A stretch of 29,944 nucleotides of DNA, taken from positions 1 through 29,944 of the forward strand of contig CAWHBN010000006.1 in NCBI GenBank assembly GCA_963827705.1. The letters run 5' to 3'. How positions within the stretch are numbered: the stretch's first letter is position 1; every line of letters starts with the position of its first letter. Shown here in pieces: positions 17,964-25,691 of the stretch. The position numbers were made by a program, and so were the translations under genes. Source of the stretch: JACDAN01 sp963827705. Lineage in GTDB: Bacteria > Actinomycetota > Thermoleophilia > Gaiellales > Gaiellaceae. The notes under the pieces were generated by a model that was given only the letters and a program-made list of their open reading frames with translations, did no database searches and was not told where the DNA came from.

Positions 17964-19160
17964 ATGCTCTTTCGGCCGGAGGCATTCGAGTCCCTGACGG
18001 AGGAGGCGTGGGACGAGGAGCGTGCTCGGAGCGGGATCCGCGCGATCGTCGCCGATGCCGAGGAGCGGTTCGACCCGGTGGCGCTCTGGCCCGCGGAGGA
18101 GTGGGACTCGTGGGGATCGCCGACGCCGCTCACCGGTCTCTACTGCGGAGCCGCGGGGGTCGTGTGGGCCCTCGACGCGCTCCGGCGCCGCGGGCACGCC
18201 GACGTCGGAATCGACCTCGCGGCGGCAGCGCAGCGGGCGCTCGAGCGTGCGCGTGAGGCGCCGGAGCTCTCGGAAGCGGAGGACTTCGAGCTGCCTCGAG
18301 CCTCCGACGCCGGCCTCTACAGCGGTGAGACGGGAAATCTCGTCGTTGCCTGGCGCGTGGGCAGCGACAGGTCACTCGAGCCGCTGATCGAAGCGCGGAT
18401 CCTCGAGAGCCGCCAGAGCGACGCCAACGAGGTGATGTGGGGCGCGCCGGGCGGGCTCCTCGCTGCACGGGCGCTGTTCGAATGGACGAACGACGAGCGC
18501 TGGGCGGCGGTTTGGCGAGCGACAGCAGATGCCGTCTGGGAAGCTCGCGACGAGGACGGCCTCTGGACGCAGCGGCTCTTCGGGAAGACCAGCCGAAGCC
18601 TTGGCCCGGCGCACGGCCTCGTCGGAATCGCCCAGGCGTTGCTCGGCGGCGGCGACCTGCTGCCGGCGGACCGGCGGGACGGCATCCTCACCGACACGGT
18701 CCAGATCCTCGAACGCACCGTCGTGTACGAGGGGAAGCTGGCGAACTGGCCGCCGCGCGACGGCGACAGCCTCGAGCGGCCGGACGGAGAACCGCGGCTC
18801 CAGTGGTGCCACGGCGCGCCGGGGATCGTCATCTCGACGGCGGAGTTCCTTCCCGAGGAGCTCCTGTCGGCCGGCGCCGAGCTCACCTGGCGTGCGGGCC
18901 CGCACGGGCCGAAGAAGGGGTCCTCGATCTGCCACGGAACCGCCGGCAACGGCTATGCCTTCCTGAAGATGTTCGAGCGAACGGCGGACGCGGAGTGGCT
19001 CGACCGCGCCCGGCGGTTCGCCGTCCATGCCCTCGGTCAGGTGGGGCGCCGCGGAAACGGCCACTACTCGCTCTGGACGGGCGACCTCGGCGTTGCGATC
19101 TTCGCCGCCGACTGTCTCGACGGCCGCACGCGGTACCCGATTCTGGAGACGTGGGACTAG
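17964..19160 (+). CDS. LanC-like (LanCL-type) protein
   Basis: A 398-residue protein of the lanthionine synthetase C family, an alpha/alpha barrel with a zinc site. The three zinc ligands are visible: C282 in LQWCHGAPG, and C323-H324 in SSICHGTAGNGYAFLKMFER. H217 in GPAHGLVG matches the conserved catalytic-site histidine. The sequence around the second motif is closer to eukaryotic LanCL proteins than to lantibiotic cyclases. No precursor peptide or dehydratase gene is visible nearby, so it is probably not a lanthipeptide enzyme; LanCL proteins add glutathione to dehydroamino acids in damaged proteins. ATG 17964 is preferred; a TTG at 17919 would add 15 residues. The gene converges on the second response regulator. 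Confidence 0.87.
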   Translation: MLFRPEAFESLTEEAWDEERARSGIRAIVADAEERFDPVALWPAEEWDSWGSPTPLTGLYCGAAGVVWALDALRRRGHADVGIDLAAAAQRALERAREAPELSEAEDFELPRASDAGLYSGETGNLVVAWRVGSDRSLEPLIEARILESRQSDANEVMWGAPGGLLAARALFEWTNDERWAAVWRATADAVWEARDEDGLWTQRLFGKTSRSLGPAHGLVGIAQALLGGGDLLPADRRDGILTDTVQILERTVVYEGKLANWPPRDGDSLERPDGEPRLQWCHGAPGIVISTAEFLPEELLSAGAELTWRAGPHGPKKGSSICHGTAGNGYAFLKMFERTADAEWLDRARRFAVHALGQVGRRGNGHYSLWTGDLGVAIFAADCLDGRTRYPILETWD

Positions 19161-19167
19161 CGGCCGT

Positions 19168-19863
19168 TCACTTCGCCTGCGGCTCGAGCTTGTAGCCGAC
19201 GCCGTAGCGGGTCTGGATGAACGTGTGGTCTCGGGCCTTCCGGTCGACCTTCTCGCGCAGCTTGCGGACGAAGACATCGACGGTCCGGTCGCGATGCGTC
19301 TCCCGCCGTCCCCAGATCCGCTGGAGTAGCTCGTCGCGCGTGACGACTCGGCCGGCCTCGAGCGCAAGGGCATAGAGAAGCCTGAACTCGGTCGGGGTCA
19401 GGCCGGCGCTCTCACCGTGGACGAAGGCCTGTACCTCGGCAGGGTCGATCCGCAGCTCCTCGAGCTCGATTGCGTCCCCGCGCTGCGCCTGCTCGGCCCG
19501 CGTCCCGCGCCGCGCGTTTGCCTTCACCCGCGCCACGAGCTCCTTCATGGAGAACGGCTTGACGAGGTAGTCGTCGGCGCCGATCTCGAGCGCGTGCACG
19601 CGGTCGTGCTCGGTGCCGCGCGCCGACACGACGACGATCGGCGTCCCGATCCCCTCGCTGCGTGCGTTCTCGATCAGCTTCCAGCCGTCGGTCCCCGGGA
19701 GCATCAGGTCGACGACGCAGACGTCCGGACGCTCGAAGCGCAGCCGTGCGAGGCCGGCGGTGCCGTTCTCCACCCGGATCGGGTCGAAACCGGCCGCGGT
19801 GAGATGGTGCGCCATGCCGTCGGCGATGACGGCGTCGTCTTCGACGATCAGGACCTTCGCCAT
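19168..19863 (-). CDS. OmpR/PhoB-family response regulator (second copy)
   Basis: A 231-residue response regulator with phosphoacceptor D52 (CVVDLMLPGTDG), K102 (LVKPFSMKEL) and a winged-helix DNA-binding domain ending HTFIQTRYGVGYKLEP. It has the same length as the copy at 15315-16010 and shares about 170 of 231 residues by hand alignment; the recognition helix region RDRTVDVFVRKLREK is nearly the same, so both may bind the same boxes. It is divergent from the kinase gene with only 8 nt between start codons. This is the likely partner of that kinase in phosphate sensing, like RegX3 with SenX3. Confidence 0.93.
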   Translation of the reverse strand: MAKVLIVEDDAVIADGMAHHLTAAGFDPIRVENGTAGLARLRFERPDVCVVDLMLPGTDGWKLIENARSEGIGTPIVVVSARGTEHDRVHALEIGADDYLVKPFSMKELVARVKANARRGTRAEQAQRGDAIELEELRIDPAEVQAFVHGESAGLTPTEFRLLYALALEAGRVVTRDELLQRIWGRRETHRDRTVDVFVRKLREKVDRKARDHTFIQTRYGVGYKLEPQAK

Positions 19864-19871
19864 ACTCGTGA

Positions 19872-20840
19872 GTGGTGAGGTGGCCCTTCGCGAGAGACCG
19901 CGAGGACCGCGGCGAGGATACAGAGGAGCTGCGGCTTCGCGCGGAGCGTGCCCGCGCGCTCGTGGAGGAGAGCCGGGAGATGCTCCTCGTCCTCGACGCC
20001 GAGAACCGCGTCCTGGCAGCGAGTCGCGCCGCCCGGCAGGGCCTGGACGGGATCGAGGAGGGACGACCGGTGCCGGACGAGCTGCTCGGCGGCGAGGGTC
20101 GGCACGAGCCCGTCCGGGTGCCGTACGAGGTCGAGGGGCGGAGCGAGGCGCTGCTCTACCTGAGCCCGCCCGGGGAGCTCGCCGCCTACGAGGAGCTCAG
20201 GTCCGGCTTCACGGCGGCCGTCTCGCACGAGCTGCGGACGCCGCTCGCGCGTCTGCTCGCTCTGCTGGAGACGGCGTCGCTTCCGGGACAGGACACCGCG
20301 GCGCTCGTCGAGCAGGCGCGGGCGGAGGTCGAGCACATCCGCGAGCTGATCGACGACATCCTGTTCCTGAGCGAGCTCGAGACCGGCCGTGCGGTCGTCG
20401 CGCTCGGCTCGACGCGCGCCCTGCCGGTCGTCGAGGAGGTGCTCGCTCGGATTCGGGAGACCGCGGACCGCGCGGGCGTCGCGGTCCGCGCGCAAGGGGA
20501 TCCCGCGGCGGAGCTGCCGCTTCGACCCCGAATGCTGCGCGTCGTCGTCGAGAACCTCGCCCAGAACTCGATCCGCTACGCGGGACCGGGGAGCACGCTC
20601 ACGATCAGCGTCGCCCCTGGACGCCTGACGGTCGCGGACGACGGGGCGGGCGTCTCCGAGGAGGACCTCCCCCGACTCTTCGAGCGGTTCTTCCGGGCGG
20701 ACCGAGTTCGCGGCTCGCGGGGAACGGGGCTCGGCCTGGCGGTGGTGAAGCACATCGTCGCCGCCGGTGGCGGCACGGTGGAGGCGGAAGGCGCGCCGGG
20801 CCACGGCTTGACCATTACGTGTGCGTTCCCCGCCCGCTAG
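19872..20840 (+). CDS. Cytosolic sensor histidine kinase, PhoR/SenX3-like
   Basis: A 322-residue histidine kinase without any membrane segment. A charged N-terminus is followed by a PAS-like region at about residues 35-100 (EMLLVLDAENRVLAASRAAR). Next come the HisKA domain with phosphoacceptor H119 in AAVSHELRTPLARLL, and the ATPase domain with N box VVENLAQNSIRYAG, G1 VADDGAGV, F box LFERFFRAD and G2 GTGLGLAVV. The lack of a sensor domain suggests that it senses through partners; in known systems PhoU and PstB link the Pst transporter to the kinase. GTG 19872 or 19875 may be the start. A PHO box and pstS follow directly. Confidence 0.92.
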   Translation: MVRWPFARDREDRGEDTEELRLRAERARALVEESREMLLVLDAENRVLAASRAARQGLDGIEEGRPVPDELLGGEGRHEPVRVPYEVEGRSEALLYLSPPGELAAYEELRSGFTAAVSHELRTPLARLLALLETASLPGQDTAALVEQARAEVEHIRELIDDILFLSELETGRAVVALGSTRALPVVEEVLARIRETADRAGVAVRAQGDPAAELPLRPRMLRVVVENLAQNSIRYAGPGSTLTISVAPGRLTVADDGAGVSEEDLPRLFERFFRADRVRGSRGTGLGLAVVKHIVAAGGGTVEAEGAPGHGLTITCAFPAR

Positions 20841-20844
20841 AGGC

Positions 20845-20888
20845 GTTCACCACTTCGAAACCAGACGGTCACCACATCCCGACCGCGC
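20845..20888 (+). promoter_or_regulatory. PHO box before the first pstS
   Basis: Four heptamers at 11-bp spacing: GTTCACC (20845), CGAAACC (20856), GGTCACC (20867), CCCGACC (20878). A -10-like GAGAAT at 20897-20902 follows 12 nt after the last heptamer. It would place the transcript start at or next to the GTG at 20910, giving a leaderless mRNA. Repeats are seen directly; promoter details are inferred. Confidence 0.72.
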
Positions 20889-20909
20889 GTCGACCCGAGA
20901 ATCCTTGCG

Positions 20910-21911
20910 GTGCGCGCGCTCGCCGTCGCCTGTCTCCTGCTGCTCGCCCTCGCGCTCGCCGGCTGCGGACGGGAACGCCCGTCCGACGAGCCGCTCGCCG
21001 CCGACACGACGGCGGAAGGCGAGGATCCGCTCGGCGCCTTCGAGGAGGAAAAGCTCACCGGCCGGCTCTCCGTCGATGGCTCCAGCACCGTCGCGCCGTT
21101 GATGAGCCTCGCCGCCGAGCGGTTCCGCAAGGCCGAGCCCGCCGTGAAGATCTCGGTCGGAACATCGGGGACCGGAGGCGGGTTCGAGCGCTTCTGTCGA
21201 GGCGAGACCGACCTGTCGAACGCATCCCGGCCGATCGAGGAGGAGGAACAGGCGCTGTGTGAGAAGGGCGGCGTCGGCCAGTTCCCGATCCAGGTGGCGA
21301 ATGACGGCATTGCCATCGTGGTGAACAAGAAGAACACCTGGGCGGACTGCCTGACGGTCGACCAGCTGAAGAAGATCTGGGAGCCGCGCTCGAAGGTGGA
21401 CAACTGGCGCGACATCGACCCGTCGTTCCCGGACGTCGAGCTCGAGCTCTTCGGCGCCGGCACGGACTCGGGCACCTTCGACTACTTCACGGAGGCGATC
21501 GTCGGCGAGGAGGGCGCGAGCCGCAGCGACTACACGCCGAGCGAGGACGACAACGTCACGGTCCGCGGAGTCTCCGGCGTGAAGGGCTCCCTCGGCTACT
21601 TCGGCCTCTCCTACTACACCGAGAACGCGGACCGCCTCAAAGTGCTCAAGGTCGACGGCGGCGACGGCTGCGTCGAGCCGAGCGTCGAGACCGTTCAGGA
21701 CGGGTCGTACAAGCCGCTGTCACGGCCACTGTTCACGTACGTGAACGAGGACTCGCTCGCCGAGAAGCCCGCGCTCGACCCGTTCCTCACCTACGTCCTC
21801 GACAACGAGGTGCGGATCGCCAAGGGCGCGAAATTCGTGCCGATGACGGCACCGCAGATCGACGAGGCACGAACGGCCTTGGAGAGCGGCGGGGTGGGTG
21901 TCGAGGAATGA
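20910..21911 (+). CDS. pstS: Phosphate ABC transporter binding lipoprotein PstS (first copy)
   Basis: A 333-residue lipoprotein that binds phosphate outside the membrane. The signal peptide ends in the lipobox LAGC, with the cysteine at residue 19. The phosphate-binding segments are DGSSTVAPLMSLAAERF, GTSGTGGGFERFCRGETDLS and FGAGTDSGTFDYFTEAIVG, and all carry the expected serines, threonines and aspartates. KGSLGYFGLSYYTEN is also typical. It starts at GTG 20910. It is followed within a few bases by the PHO box of a second pstS, so it is probably a single-gene transcript. Compared with the second copy, this one is intact and lipid-anchored. Confidence 0.95.
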   Translation: MRALAVACLLLLALALAGCGRERPSDEPLAADTTAEGEDPLGAFEEEKLTGRLSVDGSSTVAPLMSLAAERFRKAEPAVKISVGTSGTGGGFERFCRGETDLSNASRPIEEEEQALCEKGGVGQFPIQVANDGIAIVVNKKNTWADCLTVDQLKKIWEPRSKVDNWRDIDPSFPDVELELFGAGTDSGTFDYFTEAIVGEEGASRSDYTPSEDDNVTVRGVSGVKGSLGYFGLSYYTENADRLKVLKVDGGDGCVEPSVETVQDGSYKPLSRPLFTYVNEDSLAEKPALDPFLTYVLDNEVRIAKGAKFVPMTAPQIDEARTALESGGVGVEE

Positions 21912-21917
21912 GACCTC

Positions 21918-21961
21918 GTTCACCAGATCGCCACCACACGGCTACTTCCCAGGAACCCATG
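21918..21961 (+). promoter_or_regulatory. PHO box before the pstS-pstC-pstA-pstB-phoU operon
   Basis: Four heptamers at 11-bp spacing: GTTCACC (21918), CGCCACC (21929), GGCTACT (21940), AGGAACC (21951). TACGACT at 21971-21977 is a fair -10 element 13 nt after the last heptamer. This predicts a leader of about 40 nt to the ATG at 22024, with AAAGGGGA as ribosome binding site. Confidence 0.7.
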
Positions 21962-22023
21962 GCCCGAGCGTACGACTGTTCAATCGCTTGCGACCACGCA
22001 GGACTCTGAAAGGGGACTTCAGC

Positions 22024-22972
22024 ATGAGAATTCGCAAGCTCCTGCTCGTCGGCGGTGCAACTGCGGCCGTCGCACTGGCGTCCGTTGCGGCCGCCGTGGC
22101 AGGCGCGCAGGCGATCAGGGGAACCGTCCAGGCGGACGGCTCCAGCACGGTCGCGCCGTTCGCGCAGGCCGCTGCCGAATCGTATGAGCGCAAGTACAGC
22201 GGTGCCCGCGTCGTCGTCGGGGTCTCCGGCACGGGCGGCGGCTTCGAGCGCTTCTGCAAGAACGAGACCGACCTGTCCAACGCCTCCCGGCCGATCCGGC
22301 TGTCCGAGGCGGCCAAGTGCCATGCCGCCGGGATCGGCTACATCCAGTTCCTCGTGGCCAACGACGGCATCTCGCTCACGGTCAACCGACAGAACACATG
22401 GGCGAACTGCTTGACGACCGCAGAGCTGAAGAGGATCTGGGACCGCGGCTCGAACGTCGAACAACTGGAGCCAGGTTCGGCAGGGGTTCCCGAACGTCCC
22501 GCTGCGGCTCTTCGGCCCCGGCACGGACTCGGGCACCTTCGAGTTCTTCACCGAGAAGATCAACGGGACGGCCCGGCGCAGCCGGTCGGACTACTCGGCC
22601 TCCGAGGACGACAACGTCCTGGTGCGGGGTGTCGCGGGCGAGCGCGGCGGGCTCGGCTACTTCGGGCTCTCGTACTACCTCGCGAACAAGAGCCGCCTGA
22701 AGGTTCTCCAGGTGAACAGCGGTGACGGCTGCGTCACTCCGAGCGTTGCGAGCGTCCAGAACCGCTCGTACAAGCCGCTCTCCCGGGGCCTCTTCGTCTA
22801 CTCGAAGAAGAAGGCCTTCAAGCGCGACGTCGTCGCGGGCTTCATCCGGCACATAATCGTCAATGAGAGGGCGATCTCCCGCACCGCGAAGATCGTCCCA
22901 CTGACGAAGCCGCAGCTCCGCAAGGCGCAGCGGCAGTACAACACCGCGATCAGGAACCGGAAGAACTACTAA
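22024..22972 (+). pseudogene. pstS: Second PstS phosphate-binding protein, split by a +1 frameshift
   Basis: A second phosphate-binding protein, about 315 residues if the frame is repaired. The signal peptide (MRIRKLLLVGGATAAVALAS) lacks a lipobox. The first frame gives DGSSTVAPFAQAAAESYERK and GVSGTGGGFERFCKNETDLS, then runs out of homology after RIWDRGSNV. Removing one base at about 22459 restores NNWSQVRQGFPNVPLRLFGP and GTDSGTFEFFTEK in the next frame, through to the C-terminal RNRKNY. As written, the protein would end as a long random tail at 22725. It heads the pstSCAB-phoU operon. A true mutation or a sequence error are both possible. Confidence 0.85.
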
Positions 22973-22990
22973 GGGGACGTAGGGGCCGGA

Positions 22991-23917
22991 GTGGCGACAC
23001 GCGCTGCAGCACAACAGCCACTCCGGCTCCGCGCCACTCGCCGCCGCTGGGGCGAGGACGTCGTCAAGGTCGCCCTCGCCCTCTGCGCGTTCGTGTCGGT
23101 CGCGACCACGGTGGGCATCGTCGTCGCGCTCTTCGTGCCCGCGATCGAGTTCTTCAGCGAGATCTCGATCGTCGACTTCTTTACCGGTACCGACTGGGCG
23201 CCGCTCTTCGAGCCTCCCGCGTTCGGCGTCCTCCCGCTGATCGCAGGCACGCTGCTCGTGACCGGCTGCGCCTGCCTCGTCTGCATTCCGTTCGGGCTCG
23301 GCTCGGCCATCTACTTGAGCGAGTACGCCCGGCCGCGGACGCGGAAGTACCTCAAGCCCGCGCTCGAGGTCCTGGCCGGCATCCCGACCGTGGTGTACGG
23401 CTACTTCGCGCTGACGTTCATGACGCCGCTCCTCCAGGGCATCGGCGTGGGAGTCGGCGTCTTCAGCGCCCTCAGCGCAGGCCTCGTGATGGGAGTGATG
23501 CTCCTGCCGACGGTCGCCTCCGTCTCGGAGGACTCGATGTCCGCGGTCCCGCAGGATCTCCGCGACGGGGCGTATGCCCTCGGATCCACGAGGCTCCACG
23601 TTTCGACCCGGATCGTCGTCCCGGCTGCGATCTCGGGGATCATCGCATCCTTCGTGCTCGCGATCTCTCGGGCGGTGGGCGAGACGATGATCGTGCTGAT
23701 CGCAGCCGGAGGCCAGCCGAACATGACGTGGAATCCGCTCGACGCGGTTCAGACCATGACCGCGTTCATCGCCGCCACCGGTCAGGGCGATGTCCCGACA
23801 GGGTCGATCGAGTACAAGACGATCTTCGCGGTCGGCGCAGCGCTCTTCGTCATGACGTTCGTGATGAACCTGTTCGCGATCCGGCTCGTCCGCCGCTTCC
23901 GTGAGGTGTACGAATGA
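22991..23917 (+). CDS. pstC: Phosphate ABC transporter permease PstC
   Basis: A 308-residue membrane subunit of the Pst importer, intact. It starts at GTG 22991 after GGGGCCGGA. Six hydrophobic helices are visible, the first being VALALCAFVSVATTVGIVVA. Family segments are IPFGLGSAIYLSEYA, VLAGIPTVVYGYFAL, and the EAA-like loop DGAYALGSTRLHVSTRIVVP, followed by AISRAVGETMIVLIAAG. Its TGA stop overlaps the ATG of pstA (ATGA), so the two are coupled. It should pair with PstA, which is frameshifted here. Confidence 0.95.
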   Translation: MATRAAAQQPLRLRATRRRWGEDVVKVALALCAFVSVATTVGIVVALFVPAIEFFSEISIVDFFTGTDWAPLFEPPAFGVLPLIAGTLLVTGCACLVCIPFGLGSAIYLSEYARPRTRKYLKPALEVLAGIPTVVYGYFALTFMTPLLQGIGVGVGVFSALSAGLVMGVMLLPTVASVSEDSMSAVPQDLRDGAYALGSTRLHVSTRIVVPAAISGIIASFVLAISRAVGETMIVLIAAGGQPNMTWNPLDAVQTMTAFIAATGQGDVPTGSIEYKTIFAVGAALFVMTFVMNLFAIRLVRRFREVYE

Positions 23918-24790
23918 GCGCTGCTGCCGGGAGCATTCGCCGCGGCAGGCCGCGCGGGCTCTGGGCCGGGCGCATCTTCCTCGGCTTCCTGGTGACCTCG
24001 CTGGCCATCGGCTTTCTCACCCTCGGGGCGCTGCTCGCGCAGGTGTTCCTCGAGGGGTACAAGTGGGTCGACGCCGTCCTCTTCTTCGAGCCGCCTTCGG
24101 CCGATCCGCTGATCTCGGGCGCTCGTCCGGCGATCCTCGCGACGATCTATCTCGGGATCATCATCATCGTCCTCTCCGTGCCGCTGGGCGTCGGGACGGC
24201 GATCTACCTCGAGGAGTACGCGAACCGCGACCGGTGGTACAACCGGATGCTCGAGGTCAACATCCAGAACCTCGCCGCGGTGCCCTCGATCGTCTACGGG
24301 ATCCTCGGCCTTGCGTTCCTCGTCCGGGGAATCGGCCTCGGCCGGGTCTTGCTCGTCGGCGGGATGATCCTGACGCTGCTCGTCCTCCCGACGGTGATCA
24401 TCGCCGGGCGGGAGGCGATCCGCGCCGTCCCGGACTCGATCCGCCAGGGCGCCTACGCGCTCGGCTCGACGAAGTGGCAGGTCGTCTGGCGGCAGGTGCT
24501 TCCCGCGTCGATTCCGGGGATCGCGACCGGCTCGATCCTCGCGCTCTCCCGTGGGCTCGGGCGAGACCGCGCCGCTGCTGCTCGTCGGAGCGCTCACGTA
24601 CGTCTCGTTCAACCCGACGATCATGGGCGACTTCACCGCCCTTCCCGTGCAGATCTATCAGTGGATCGCACGTCCCCAGGAGGAGTTCAGGACGCTGGCC
24701 GCGGCGGGGATCATCGTCCTGCTCGCGATCCTTCTGACCCTGAACGCGTTCGCGATCTGGCTCCGGAACAAATACGAAAGAAGGTGGTGA
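23914..24790 (+). pseudogene. pstA: Phosphate ABC transporter permease PstA, split by a +1 frameshift
   Basis: The second Pst permease, about 291 residues if repaired. The first frame runs from MSAAAGSIRRGRPRGLW through VPLGVGTAIYLEEYANRDRW, AAVPSIVYGILGLAFL and QGAYALGSTKWQVVWRQVLP to ALSRGLG, then loses homology. The expected continuation GETAPLLLVGALTYVSFNP and the final membrane helix are in the next frame (from about 24551 to 24790). One extra G in the GGG at 24559-24561 explains the break. Without repair the protein would lack its last helices and continue out of frame across pstB. Start and neighbours are otherwise normal. Confidence 0.85.
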
Positions 24791-24796
24791 CCCCTA

Positions 24797-25645
24797 GTGT
24801 CCGTCAAAATGGCCGACGTGAGCGTCAACCTCGCCGAGCAGGTCCGCGAGCTTCCCCCGAGGGAGTCACGCGACGTCGTGTTCGACGTCGACGACCTCGG
24901 CGTCGCGTACGCGGGCAACAAGGCTCTCCAAGAGGTCTCGCTCGAGATCTACAAGAACTTCGTGACGGCGTTCATCGGCCCGTCCGGCTGCGGCAAGAGC
25001 ACGTTCATCCGTTGCTTCAACCGCATGAACGACCTGATTCCGACCGCCGCCGTGGAGGGCACGATCCTCTACCACGGCGAGGATCTCTACGGCCCCGACG
25101 TCGATCCGGTCGAAGTGCGGAAGCGGATCGGCATGGTCTTCCAGAAGCCGAACCCGTTCCCGAAGTCGATCTACGACAACGTCGCCTTCGGGCCGCGCGT
25201 CCTCGGGATGACCGACGGGCTCGACGACCGCGTCGAGAAGGCGCTCCAGCAGGCGGCACTCTGGGACGAGGTCAAGGACCGGCTCAAGGCCGGCGCCCTG
25301 AGCCTCTCCGGCGGGCAGCAGCAGCGGCTGTGCATCGCGCGCTGTCTCGCGGTCGAGCCAGAGGTGATTCTCATGGACGAGCCGGCGTCGGCCCTCGACC
25401 CGATCGCGACGACGCGCATCGAGGACCTCATGCACGAGCTGAAGCGGGAGTACACGATCGTCGTCGTCACGCACAACATGCAGCAGGCGGCGCGGGTCGC
25501 GGACATGACCGCCTTCTTCAGCGTCACGCGCGGAGAAGAGGGCCAGCGCACCGGGATCCTCGTCGAGTACGACGCTACCTCCAAGATCTTCACGCAGCCC
25601 TCCGACAAGCGGACCGAGGACTACGTGACCGGCCGGTTCGGTTAG
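24797..25645 (+). CDS. pstB: Phosphate ABC transporter ATPase PstB
   Basis: A 282-residue ATPase of the Pst importer, intact. It has Walker A GPSGCGKST, the PstB-specific FIRCFNRMNDLIP, the Q-loop VFQKPNPFPKSIYDNVAFG, the signature LSGGQQQRLCIARCLA, Walker B VILMDEPASALDP and the H-loop VVVTHNMQQAARVAD. The end EYDATSKIFTQPSDKRTEDY is the usual PstB C-terminus. GTG 24797 (or ATG at codon 5) follows AAAGGTGGTGA. An N-terminal stretch of about 25 residues before FDVDDLGVAYAGNKAL is longer than usual. Confidence 0.96.
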   Translation: MSVKMADVSVNLAEQVRELPPRESRDVVFDVDDLGVAYAGNKALQEVSLEIYKNFVTAFIGPSGCGKSTFIRCFNRMNDLIPTAAVEGTILYHGEDLYGPDVDPVEVRKRIGMVFQKPNPFPKSIYDNVAFGPRVLGMTDGLDDRVEKALQQAALWDEVKDRLKAGALSLSGGQQQRLCIARCLAVEPEVILMDEPASALDPIATTRIEDLMHELKREYTIVVVTHNMQQAARVADMTAFFSVTRGEEGQRTGILVEYDATSKIFTQPSDKRTEDYVTGRFG

Positions 25646-25691
25646 GAAAATTCAGATGGGCGATCCGGTCAGCGCTGACTATGGTGGCGGA

